A program made the translations under genes and the position numbers. DNA of 64,000 bases, taken from NCBI GenBank assembly GCA_022827905.1, contig JAJEIQ010000057.1, forward strand, positions 1-64,000. Reading direction: 5' to 3'. Positions 1-7,981 of this stretch are shown here, in pieces; the first letter of the stretch is position 1; every line of letters begins with the position of its first letter. The notes under the pieces were generated by a model, which was not told the origin of the DNA, did no database searches, and saw only the letters and a list, made by a program, of their open reading frames with translations. The stretch is from Pseudomonadales bacterium (GTDB lineage Bacteria; Pseudomonadota; Gammaproteobacteria; Pseudomonadales; Azotimanducaceae).

Positions 1-375
1 GCCCGGGCCGGCCGGGATATCGACGGTGGCAAAGATTAGGATATTGGCGACTTGGGGTTCAAATACCGCGAAATTATTAACGGCCCAAGTCACCCTCGGG
101 ACACTCTGCGCCTGGGCCCGCTCGGTGGGCGTCAGGGCAATAGCCAGCAGCGCCAGGGCCACCAGCGGCAGCCGCCGCTTCGCGCCCCGCATCAGAACGC
201 CCCGGCTCGGCTCGGCTCGGCTCGGCTCGGCTCGGCTCGGCTCGGCTCGGCTCGGCTCGGCTCGGCTCGGCTCGGCTCGGCTCGGCTCGGCTCGGCTCGG
301 CTCGGCTCGGCTCACCATGATACCGGCATCAATCCCCCGTCGCATCGCGGAATCCGCACCTATCCCCTTTGACAT
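1..375 (-). CDS. Exported protein, N-terminal part, with a repeat-encoded leader (phase-variable candidate)
   Basis: Partial gene, cut by the left window edge; 125 codons are visible. The chosen ATG (373-375) follows a strong GAGGAGG ribosome site with 8-base spacing. The first 19 residues lead into a low-complexity stretch in which RAEPS repeats about seven times, encoded by the CTCGG tract, then a second in-frame ATG (190-192) starts a textbook signal peptide: basic KRR, a hydrophobic core (LVALALLAIAL) and an AQA-QS cleavage site. The mature part seen is only about 35 residues and I do not recognise its family. Two readings are possible: the long form starting at 375, or a short form starting at 192 with the repeat in its leader. 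Because the repeat unit is 5 bases, any gain or loss of one unit changes the frame between the two ATGs. Not overlapped by another real gene. Confidence 0.6.
   Translation of the reverse strand, partial: MSKGIGADSAMRRGIDAGIMVSRAEPSRAEPSRAEPSRAEPSRAEPSRAEPSRAEPSRGVLMRGAKRRLPLVALALLAIALTPTERAQAQSVPRVTWAVNNFAVFEPQVANILIFATVDIPAGPG
203..313. repeat. Pentanucleotide tandem repeat, (CTCGG)21
   Basis: Twenty-one perfect CTCGG units fill 206-310, with partial units on each side (203-205 and 311-313). There is no sequence divergence between the units, as expected for a tract kept uniform by slippage. All six frames through it are open. It sits between a strong ribosome site plus ATG (375) and a signal peptide (192) on the minus strand. 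The unit length is not a multiple of three, so slipped-strand mispairing would switch the reading frame. Confidence 0.97.
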
Positions 376-383
376 GCTTGGAT

Positions 384-390
384 CCTCCTC
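384..390 (-). promoter_or_regulatory. Shine-Dalgarno GAGGAGG for the 375 start
   Basis: GAGGAGG on the minus strand, 8 bases before the ATG at 375. It is the strongest ribosome site near this gene and the main reason to place the start upstream of the repeat; the internal ATG at 192 has only a G-rich stretch before it. Confidence 0.65.
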
Positions 391-459
391 AGCAATTGGC
401 CAGCTTGAGTGTTTTCTCGGCGGACTGTACCACCATGTGTGCCGCGTCACAAACACTAC

Positions 460-489
460 CACTGCCTCATGTCACTGCCTCACTGCCTC
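460..489. repeat. Three direct copies of CACTGCCTC between two divergent genes
   Basis: CACTGCCTC occurs at 460-468, 473-481 and 481-489, in the 197-base gap between the minus-strand exported protein gene (start 375) and the plus-strand efflux adaptor gene (start 573). A regulator-binding array is one possibility; chance duplication is another. Confidence 0.35.
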
Positions 490-572
490 TGGACCGCCGA
501 ACGCCAAACGAGTAACTTTTCGCACCGAAGGTGGGGCAGTCATCCACCGCCGCACCGGGGAAGGCAGCACTT

Positions 573-1724
573 GTGATCAGGCAGTATCTGGGCGCCCTGT
601 TCGTTCTCGCTGTTGGCGTCGGCGTGGCCGCATTGATCGTGGCCACCGGCCCGTCAACCATCAAGCAAGCCAGTCGACCGAACGTTCCGGCCGTACAGGC
701 GACACCCGTGCAGCCGCGGTGGGTGCAGATGACGGTTCGCGCTCACGGCGAAGTGGTGCCGAAGACGGAAAGCAACCTCGTTGCGGAGGTGGCTGGGCGA
801 ATTGTCGGCGTGGCGCCGGCGATGGTTTCCGGCGGCTTTTTTGCCCGGGGCGACGTGTTGGTGGAAATCGAAAGCGTGGACTACCGGGTCGCTCTCGAAC
901 AAGCACGGGCGCACCTGGCGTCAACGCGCAGCGAACTCGATACCGCCGAAAAGGACTTCGATCGACTCGAGGAGTTGGCCAAAACCCAGTTCGTCAGCGA
1001 ATCGGCGCACGATGGCGCGTCCAACAGGCTGGCGGTTGCGCGCGCGGCGCAACGCTCGGCCGAGGCCAGCTTGGAGCGTGCCGAGCGCGACCTGGCCCGC
1101 ACCCAAATTACGGCGCCCTATGACGGCCGGGTCCGCACGGAACGGGTGGACGTTGGTCAGTTCGTGAACCGCGGCGAGACGATCGCCTCCCTCTACTCCA
1201 CCGACTATGCGGAAGTGCGGCTGCCGATCCGCGATGTCGATCTTGCATTCCTGCCGCTGTCCCTAGCGAGCCGGCCAAGTGACGAACCGCCGCCCAAGGC
1301 AAGATTGCGCGCGGAGTTCGCCGGGGCCGAGCACTTCTGGGTGGCCGAGGTCGTGCGCACGGAAGGCGAACTCGATCCCCTTACCCGCATGGTCAACGTC
1401 GTCGCCCAGGTGCCGAAGCCCTACGAACCTGCGGGTGCCTCGCCACCCTTGACCGTCGGCTTGTTCGTTGAGGCCGAGATTTTTGGCAATTGGGTCGAGG
1501 ATGTCCTGGTCGTTCCACGCACGGCGCTCCAGGAAGGCGGCAAGGTCTATGTGGTGGCGGACGACGGCCGCCTCTCGTTTCGCGATGTGGCGGTGCTGCG
1601 CAGAACCGGCGAGACCGTTTACCTGCAAGGCGATTTGGCATCCCACGAAGTGATCTGCCTATCCCCACTCGCCAACGCGAAAGAGGGACAGCGCGTTCGC
1701 CCGATCCTGGAGAGTGAACTCTAG
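573..1724 (+). CDS. RND efflux periplasmic adaptor (HlyD/MFP family)
   Basis: Membrane fusion protein that bridges the RND permease encoded next to it and an outer-membrane channel. An N-terminal membrane anchor (YLGALFVLAVGVGVAALIV) is followed by a split biotinyl-lipoyl half motif, a coiled-coil hairpin rich in Ala, Arg and Glu, the second lipoyl half (TQITAPYDGRV, then VGQFVNRGETIASL) and a beta-barrel region with VPRTALQEG. I chose GTG 573 (about 383 residues) because GGGGAAGG lies 8 bases upstream; an upstream GTG at 531 is in frame but lacks a ribosome site. The permease gene starts 25 bases after the stop, so the two form an operon. No outer-membrane factor gene is present in the window. 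Confidence 0.9.
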   Translation: MIRQYLGALFVLAVGVGVAALIVATGPSTIKQASRPNVPAVQATPVQPRWVQMTVRAHGEVVPKTESNLVAEVAGRIVGVAPAMVSGGFFARGDVLVEIESVDYRVALEQARAHLASTRSELDTAEKDFDRLEELAKTQFVSESAHDGASNRLAVARAAQRSAEASLERAERDLARTQITAPYDGRVRTERVDVGQFVNRGETIASLYSTDYAEVRLPIRDVDLAFLPLSLASRPSDEPPPKARLRAEFAGAEHFWVAEVVRTEGELDPLTRMVNVVAQVPKPYEPAGASPPLTVGLFVEAEIFGNWVEDVLVVPRTALQEGGKVYVVADDGRLSFRDVAVLRRTGETVYLQGDLASHEVICLSPLANAKEGQRVRPILESEL

Positions 1725-1749
1725 TGCCCCACCCAACTGATCGTCGCAT

Positions 1750-4700
1750 ATGAGAAAGATGATCGCTTGGTTTGCCACCAACCACGTGGCGGCGAACCTA
1801 GTGATGGGCTTTTCAGTTTTTGCGGGCTTGGCCGCCTTGGAGCGCATCCCCGTCAAGCTCTATCCCGATGTCGATGTGCCCTTGATCATCGTGACGGTCC
1901 CTTACTTGGGTGCCGCCCCCGAGGAGGTCGAATCCGGGGTCTGCACCCGCGTCGAGGAAAGCCTGGAGGGCATCAGCGGAATCCGGGAAGTGCGCTCGGT
2001 CTCCGCAGAGGATCTGTGCACCGTTCAAGTCGAACTGTTTTTTGACACGGATCGCATGCAAGCGCTTGGCGAGGTGGAGAACCGCATCAACGCGATCGAC
2101 ACCTTTCCCGAAGAGGCCGAGAAGCCCATCATCGAAGCGGCAACCGTCAAGAACGTGGTCATCGAGGTTGCCGTGACCGGGACGATGGACGAGCGCTCGC
2201 TCAAGGAGATGGGCCGCCGGGTGCGCGACGACCTGCTCCGGCTGCCTGGCATCACCCAAGCCGCCATCGTCAACGAACGGCCCTACGAGATTTCCGTTGA
2301 GGTCTCCGAGGCATCCCTGTCGCGCAACAACCTGACCTTCGAGGACGTGGCGCAAGCCCTGCGCGAACGCTCGCTGGATTTGCCGGGGGGCTCGGTGAAG
2401 ACCGACCGGGGGGAAATCCTGCTGCGCACCGCCGGACAGGCCTACTGGGGGCACGAACTGGAAAAGCTGACCATCACCACCCGCAGCGATGGCACAAGGG
2501 TCACGCTCAACGATGTCGCGCAGGTTGTGGATGGCTTCGAGGATACCGGCCAGGGCCTGAAGTTCGAGGGCAAGCCCGCCGCCTTGGTGCAGGTGTTCCG
2601 GGTCGGCGACCAGGATGTGCGAACCGTGAGCCGGACCGTTCGACAGTTCGTGGCGGAGGCCGCAGCGGAGTACCCCGCAGGCGTCGAGTTGACGGTCTGG
2701 AGGGATACATCCGTTACCTTGGCCTACCGTCTGCAGGCTCTGTTGGACAGTGGCGTGCAAGGGCTGCTTTTCGTGCTCATCCTGCTGACGCTTTTTCTGC
2801 GCCCGCACTTGGCGTTGTGGGTGGCTGCCGGAATCCCCATCGCTTTCCTCGGCGCCATCTTCCTGATGTACTGGTTCGGGTATTCCATCGACTCCATGTC
2901 CGTCATGGGCTTCATTCTGGCGCTGGGCATGCTCGTGGACGATGCGGTGGTGGTCGGAGAAAACGTCTATTCGGCTCAGGAAAGGGGCGGCGGCAAGCTC
3001 GCCGGCGCCATCAGGGGGGCCCAAGACGTCCTGGTGCCCGTCACCTTCGGCGTCATTACGACCGCGGTGGCATTTCTGCCCCTGCTGTTCGCGGTTGGCA
3101 CACTGGGTCAGGCCTACGGATTCATGGCCGTGGTGGTCATCTGCTGCCTGGCGTTCTCCCTAATCGAGTGCCAGATGGTGTTGCCGGCGCACCTCGGCCA
3201 CGGTAGCGGCCGCGTGCCGCTGGGCGACTTCGGCCTCACCCTGCTCGCAACCGGCATCGTTGCCGCAGTGGCGTTCTCCCCGGATTTGCGTTCCGGCGCC
3301 GCAGTGGCGGCGATGCTGTTCGCTGCCGTGTGCGCGGCCCACATCTCCGGATTCTTGAGCAAGGCCGCGGCCGGATTCGCCCGCGTTCAGGTGCTGTTCG
3401 AATCCGGCTTGGCGTGGTTTATCAACAATCCGTTTCGCCAACTTGCCGACACCGCATTCCAACAGCGATTCGTCACCTTCGCGATTGGCATTGCAGCCCT
3501 CGCATCGGCGATCGCGATTCTGGCGGGGGGCCACCTTCCGTTTTCCGTCAGAACGCCGCAGTCGGGGGACAGCGTGGTGGCCAAGCTCACGATGCCCATG
3601 GGCGTCTCCCAACCGGCCATGACCCAAGCCTTGGCCCAACTGTCGAACTCGGCGGAGAATGTGCGCCGGGAACTTGAGGCCCGCTACGACGAACCGGTGG
3701 TCCTGAACATCATGGAGGCCCGGGGTGGGCAATTCGCCGCCCCCGCAGGCCTGAGCTTTCGGACCAACGCTGTAGGAGCCCACCTCGGCGAGATCACCAT
3801 GCAACTCACCCCCAGCCAGTTGCGGGCCATAACGACGAACGAAGTGGCCACCTTGTGGCGCGCCCGAGTCGACCCCATAGCGGACGCCGTCGAGGTGGCC
3901 TTCGTCGCCGACCGGTTCGAAACCGCGCCGGAAGTCGACATACGCATAAGCGGCACCGAATCCGACGCCATGCGCAGCGTCGCCGCAGCAATCCGCCGGG
4001 AGCTTGCTGAGTTTCCGGGGGTTTACGGAATTGCCGACTCGCTGACCAGCGGCAAGGCGGAGATGATCCTGACGGTCACCCCAGCCGGCGAGGCACTGGG
4101 CATCACGCTGGCGGACCTGGGAACCCAAGTGCGGCAGGCGTTCTACGGGGAGGAAGTCCAACGAATCCAACGCGGCCAGGATGACGTTCGCCTCATGGTG
4201 CGCTACACCGAACAGGAACGCCGCTCCTTGGACTCGCTCTACGATCTGCGCATCCGCACCGCAAACGGCGGTGAGGTCCCCTTCACAACCGTGGCCGAAG
4301 TGCGCTACGGACAGGGCTTCCCCGTGATCGAGCGCACCAACGGCACCCGCTTTGCCTGGGTAACCGCCGAGGTCGATCCGACGGTGACTTCCGGGACTGC
4401 GGTGCTCGCTGCCCTCGACTCCGGATTCCTGCAAAACACCGTTGCCCAGCATCCAGGCGTTTCCTATTGGTTCAAGAGCACCGAGGAGCAGTCGGAACTG
4501 GCCGCCACGCTGGGGCCGCTCTTTCTTTTCGTGCTGCTGGCCATCTACGCGCTGCTCGCCATGCCACTGGGCTCCTACACGCAGCCCCTGATCATCATGT
4601 CGGTGCTTCCCTTCGCCCTCGTCGGCGCCATTTTTGGGCACACGCTCATGAAGTCGCTCGGAATTCTCCACGCCCTGTCCGTATCCTCTCTGTTCGGCGT

Positions 4701-6321
4701 GGTCGCGGCATCGGGCGTCGTGGTCAACTCAACGCTGGTGTTGACTCACGGCGTCAATCAACTCCGGTCGGGAGGGGACTCACTGCAGGACGCGCTGGTG
4801 AACTCCGCCATCTCCCGATTCCGTCCGATCCTGATCACGACGGCGACCACCTTTGCGGGACTGACTCCGCTGATGTTCAATGACAGCACCCAAGCGCAAC
4901 TGCTAGTGCCCATGGCCACATCGTTGGCCTTTGGCATCTTGTTTTCCATGCCGGCAGCGCTGCTGGTGGTGCCGGCAATCTGGCTGGTGAGCCAAGATGT
5001 CATCACCGGCACCAAGCGGATTTCGAGCCGCTTCGGAAACCTTATCGGCGAGGCGCCGCGACTGTCCGCCTGGTTGTCCCGCCACCCCTTCGTGCAAGAG
5101 AGCCTGCGTGCGCAGGAATTCCAGACGGTGGACGTGCTGGGCCATCCCGATCCCGAAGCGGCCCGAGCCGCCTACCGGCAACAGGCACGGTTGCGTTGCG
5201 AAAAGGAGTTCGACCCGAGCGAAATGCGCGAGCAATTCGCCATCGTAGCCAAGCGGGCGTCAGGGAGCGACAGCTTGGTCAATGAGGCCCGGAACTGGGC
5301 GGAGCAGCACACCATCAGGCTGGGCGTGTACATGACCAAGGGCGTGTTGACGCCGGTGGACGCCGCGCGATCCATATCGGACATCCTGGACATCTGCCTC
5401 GGTGCCCTATTGCCGGTCGTCAAACGTGAGTTCGAACAGTCCCACGGCAGCATGCCCAATAGTCGCATCGGCCTGGTCGCCCTTGGGGCTGCGGGGCGGC
5501 GAGAGTTGGCCAACGGGGCACCTCTTGAACTGACGTTCATCTACGATCACGACCCGGTGCGGGCAAACGCCGACACCGAAGCCCCGGAAGCGTGGCACGA
5601 ACAGCTTCTGCAACGCCTCATGCTGCTGGTGCGGCAGCTTTCCTCGGAAGGCATGCTCTACGAAGCCAAACCTGCCTATGCGTTGCGACAAGGCGGCAGC
5701 GCCGTCAGCGCCCTGTCAATTGGACAGCTTCGGGAGCACCTCGGCCAGAGCGCCAAGTTGGAGGACTTGCGCATGCTCGCTCATGCGCGCGTCATCGAGG
5801 CCCAAGGCGATCTTGGCGCCAACTTCGAATCGCTGCACCACACCTTGCTTGGACAGCGCGACAATCTCGCTGCAGCCGCCCGTCAGCTTGCCGCACTGCG
5901 CAACCAAGCACGACAGGACCACACAATCATGGACATTTGGGCGATCGACCGATTCCGCGGCGGTCTCGCCGACCTGACCATGGCGGCGGAGTACCTGCTG
6001 CTTCGCGGCGCCGCGTCCCGATCGGGGCCAAGTACCCTGCCCGCCACCTTCGAGGCGGCTGCGCAGCGCGGGCTCATCACGACGGATGCCGCCCGGGATT
6101 TGGTCAATGCCACGCTGCTGTGGCAAAACCTGGACGGCTTCTTCCGCATGACCAACGGCGGCAGATTCAATCCCAAGACAATTCGGCCAGATCAGCGGCA
6201 AATCATCGCCGAGCTGGCTGGGACGGATAGTTTCGACGCCGTTTTGCGCCTGATCACCGAAACCTCAGTAGGCGCGTCCGTTCGGATTCACGAAGTCTTT
6301 TCCGGAATGAGGCTGAGGTAG
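1750..6321 (+). CDS. RND family efflux permease fused to a degenerate GlnE-like domain
   Basis: A 1523-residue protein, about 450 longer than a usual RND permease. Residues 1 to about 1090 are the transporter: N-terminal helix, two large periplasmic loops, and the proton-relay helix GMLVDDAVVVGENV with the conserved Asp pair at about 397-398. There is an extra hydrophobic stretch at about 495-540. From about residue 1120 to the end it aligns by eye with glutamine-synthetase adenylyltransferase (GlnE): IGLVALGAAGRREL, LTFIYDHDP, MLYEAKPAYALRQGGSA, RMLAHARVIEAQGD and IDRFRGGLADLTMAAEYL follow the order of the GlnE motifs. The catalytic SDLDL is replaced by APLEL and the later VDxRLRP Asp is lost, so this would be a pseudo-enzyme. 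The fold assignment is my inference. No stop or frameshift separates the parts. Confidence 0.85.
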   Translation: MRKMIAWFATNHVAANLVMGFSVFAGLAALERIPVKLYPDVDVPLIIVTVPYLGAAPEEVESGVCTRVEESLEGISGIREVRSVSAEDLCTVQVELFFDTDRMQALGEVENRINAIDTFPEEAEKPIIEAATVKNVVIEVAVTGTMDERSLKEMGRRVRDDLLRLPGITQAAIVNERPYEISVEVSEASLSRNNLTFEDVAQALRERSLDLPGGSVKTDRGEILLRTAGQAYWGHELEKLTITTRSDGTRVTLNDVAQVVDGFEDTGQGLKFEGKPAALVQVFRVGDQDVRTVSRTVRQFVAEAAAEYPAGVELTVWRDTSVTLAYRLQALLDSGVQGLLFVLILLTLFLRPHLALWVAAGIPIAFLGAIFLMYWFGYSIDSMSVMGFILALGMLVDDAVVVGENVYSAQERGGGKLAGAIRGAQDVLVPVTFGVITTAVAFLPLLFAVGTLGQAYGFMAVVVICCLAFSLIECQMVLPAHLGHGSGRVPLGDFGLTLLATGIVAAVAFSPDLRSGAAVAAMLFAAVCAAHISGFLSKAAAGFARVQVLFESGLAWFINNPFRQLADTAFQQRFVTFAIGIAALASAIAILAGGHLPFSVRTPQSGDSVVAKLTMPMGVSQPAMTQALAQLSNSAENVRRELEARYDEPVVLNIMEARGGQFAAPAGLSFRTNAVGAHLGEITMQLTPSQLRAITTNEVATLWRARVDPIADAVEVAFVADRFETAPEVDIRISGTESDAMRSVAAAIRRELAEFPGVYGIADSLTSGKAEMILTVTPAGEALGITLADLGTQVRQAFYGEEVQRIQRGQDDVRLMVRYTEQERRSLDSLYDLRIRTANGGEVPFTTVAEVRYGQGFPVIERTNGTRFAWVTAEVDPTVTSGTAVLAALDSGFLQNTVAQHPGVSYWFKSTEEQSELAATLGPLFLFVLLAIYALLAMPLGSYTQPLIIMSVLPFALVGAIFGHTLMKSLGILHALSVSSLFGVVAASGVVVNSTLVLTHGVNQLRSGGDSLQDALVNSAISRFRPILITTATTFAGLTPLMFNDSTQAQLLVPMATSLAFGILFSMPAALLVVPAIWLVSQDVITGTKRISSRFGNLIGEAPRLSAWLSRHPFVQESLRAQEFQTVDVLGHPDPEAARAAYRQQARLRCEKEFDPSEMREQFAIVAKRASGSDSLVNEARNWAEQHTIRLGVYMTKGVLTPVDAARSISDILDICLGALLPVVKREFEQSHGSMPNSRIGLVALGAAGRRELANGAPLELTFIYDHDPVRANADTEAPEAWHEQLLQRLMLLVRQLSSEGMLYEAKPAYALRQGGSAVSALSIGQLREHLGQSAKLEDLRMLAHARVIEAQGDLGANFESLHHTLLGQRDNLAAAARQLAALRNQARQDHTIMDIWAIDRFRGGLADLTMAAEYLLLRGAASRSGPSTLPATFEAAAQRGLITTDAARDLVNATLLWQNLDGFFRMTNGGRFNPKTIRPDQRQIIAELAGTDSFDAVLRLITETSVGASVRIHEVFSGMRLR

Positions 6322-6330
6322 GATACATCC

Positions 6331-7176
6331 ATGCGGCTTTGGGCGATTTCCGATCTGCACCTCTCCCACCCGAGGAATCGGGAGGCACTCGCCGACCTCC
6401 CCGCCCGCCCTGACGACTGGCTGATCCTCGCCGGCGACATCAGCGACGGTCCCCGCCGGCTCGATGGCTGCTTCCGCCGCTTGGCCGGCAAGTTCCGTCA
6501 AGTCGTATGGATACCGGGCAACCACGAACTCTGGTCGCTGCCCCGCGACCCCTACGGTCTTCGGGGAGTGGCCCTGTACCAAAGCTTGGTGGAAGTGGCG
6601 CGCCAACACGGCGTGCTGACCCCGGAGGACCCCTATCCGGTGATCGACCATCCCGCCGGCCAGGTGCTGATCGCGCCCCTGTTCCTGCTCTATGACTACA
6701 GCTTCCGGCCGACTCAGGTGCCCGTCGATCAAGTGGTCGAGTGGGCCGCTGAGGCCAATTCAGTTTGCGCCGACGAGGCGCTGCTGCACTCAGAGCCGTT
6801 TGCGGACCGCGCTGCTTGGTGCGCGTCACGCTGCGAAGAAACCGCAGCACGGCTCGCCGCCTTTCCCGACGACCTCCCCAAAGTGCTGATCAACCACTTT
6901 CCGCTCGAGGAACGGCTTGCCGTGCTGCCGCGAGTGCCACGCTTCACGCCCTGGTGCGGCACCCGCTTGACCCACGGCTGGCACCGGCGCTTCAACGCCT
7001 GCGCCGTGGTCTACGGGCACCTGCACATCCGCGGCACCCGCTGGCTCGATGGCGTGCCCTTTCAGGAGGTTTCCCTAGGCTACCCCGATCAATGGGATCA
7101 AAGCCTTGGCATCGGCGCATACCTGCGCGAAGTTACCGTCGCCATCGCACCGTCCCCGCCGCCTGCTGATCGATGA
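6331..7176 (+). CDS. Calcineurin-like metallophosphoesterase
   Basis: 281 residues. All signature blocks of the binuclear metallophosphoesterase fold are visible in order: DLHLSH (residues 8-13), GDISDG, GNHELW, a central NHFPLE and a C-terminal GHLHIRG. The enzyme should hydrolyse a phosphoester with two bound metals in the cytoplasm; no signal peptide is present. The substrate cannot be read from the sequence. It starts 10 bases after the RND permease and overlaps the phosphopantetheinyl transferase by 4 bases (ATGA), so it is probably co-transcribed and translationally coupled with that gene. Confidence 0.85.
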   Translation: MRLWAISDLHLSHPRNREALADLPARPDDWLILAGDISDGPRRLDGCFRRLAGKFRQVVWIPGNHELWSLPRDPYGLRGVALYQSLVEVARQHGVLTPEDPYPVIDHPAGQVLIAPLFLLYDYSFRPTQVPVDQVVEWAAEANSVCADEALLHSEPFADRAAWCASRCEETAARLAAFPDDLPKVLINHFPLEERLAVLPRVPRFTPWCGTRLTHGWHRRFNACAVVYGHLHIRGTRWLDGVPFQEVSLGYPDQWDQSLGIGAYLREVTVAIAPSPPPADR

Positions 7177-7871
7177 TGGCGAACGATGATCGCTGGTGGC
7201 GCCCATGGCGGGAGACGGCGGGCGTGACCATCCTGCACGTGGACCTGAGGCCCGACGCGGACCACGAGGAGCGGGCCTTCGCCCTGCTCGATGTGGAAGA
7301 GACGCGGCGGGCACGGCGATTCGTGGTGGAGCCGCCCCGGCGCCGGTTTGCGCTTTGCCGGGCGGCGTTGCGGATCAGCCTCTGCGAGCGGCTCGACTGC
7401 CCCAACGACCAACTCTCCTTTGGTTACCTCGAACACGGCAAACCCTTCGCCGAAGTCAACGGCCAGCGCATGCCCATCGGCTTCAATCTCAGCCACAGCG
7501 GCGGGCACGGATTGATTGCCATTGCGGCGCGCGAGCGGCTCGGCGTCGATGTCGAGGAACGCAAACCAGGCCGCAACTTCGACGGCATTGGGGAAAGCGT
7601 CTATGGCCTGGCGGAGCGCCGACTGCTGACCCAGGCCAAGGGCGTGCGCAAGGCGGCGTTCTTCTATCAGTTATGGACCCTGAAGGAAGCGCTGATCAAG
7701 GCCTTGGGCACCGGCTTCACGCTGAACCCATCCACCTTCGAGGTGCCCGAGCCAATGCTCCACGGCAAAGCCTCAAGCCGATTTCGATTCCCCCACCAGC
7801 CGGAGGATAGCTGGCAGCTCATTGACCTTGGGGAACCTCGATTTGCCGCCGCGCTGGCCTTTCAGTTGTAG
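7173..7871 (+). CDS. 4'-phosphopantetheinyl transferase, Sfp type
   Basis: 232 residues, the usual length for Sfp/AcpT enzymes. It transfers phosphopantetheine from CoA to a carrier-protein serine. The FNLSHSGG block, the metal-binding GVDVEE and the WTLKEALIKALG helix are all intact. The ATG at 7173 overlaps the previous stop; a second ATG at 7176 is equally possible. No polyketide or peptide synthetase lies in the window, so its target is either the fatty-acid ACP or a cluster elsewhere. Confidence 0.92.
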   Translation: MMANDDRWWRPWRETAGVTILHVDLRPDADHEERAFALLDVEETRRARRFVVEPPRRRFALCRAALRISLCERLDCPNDQLSFGYLEHGKPFAEVNGQRMPIGFNLSHSGGHGLIAIAARERLGVDVEERKPGRNFDGIGESVYGLAERRLLTQAKGVRKAAFFYQLWTLKEALIKALGTGFTLNPSTFEVPEPMLHGKASSRFRFPHQPEDSWQLIDLGEPRFAAALAFQL

Positions 7872-7981
7872 CGCCTTTGGGTCCGGGTTCAGCAAAAGTC
7901 GAAACGGTCGCGCCCTGTTGCCCCCGATGGCCATAGCCGATAACGTTAGCGGCGTCGTCCCCGATCCCTTGAAGACCAGCA

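Noticed and set aside
203-313. CRISPR array or transposon end
   Set aside because: The units are 5 bases and perfectly contiguous with no spacers.
26-1123. 365-residue plus-strand open frame with LGSAR repeats
   Set aside because: The repeat leaves all frames open; the frame has no ribosome site, overlaps the efflux adaptor gene and is antisense to the better supported exported protein gene.
3160-4671. 503-residue minus-strand open frame
   Set aside because: Lies opposite the RND permease, whose motifs are intact; no domain is recognisable.
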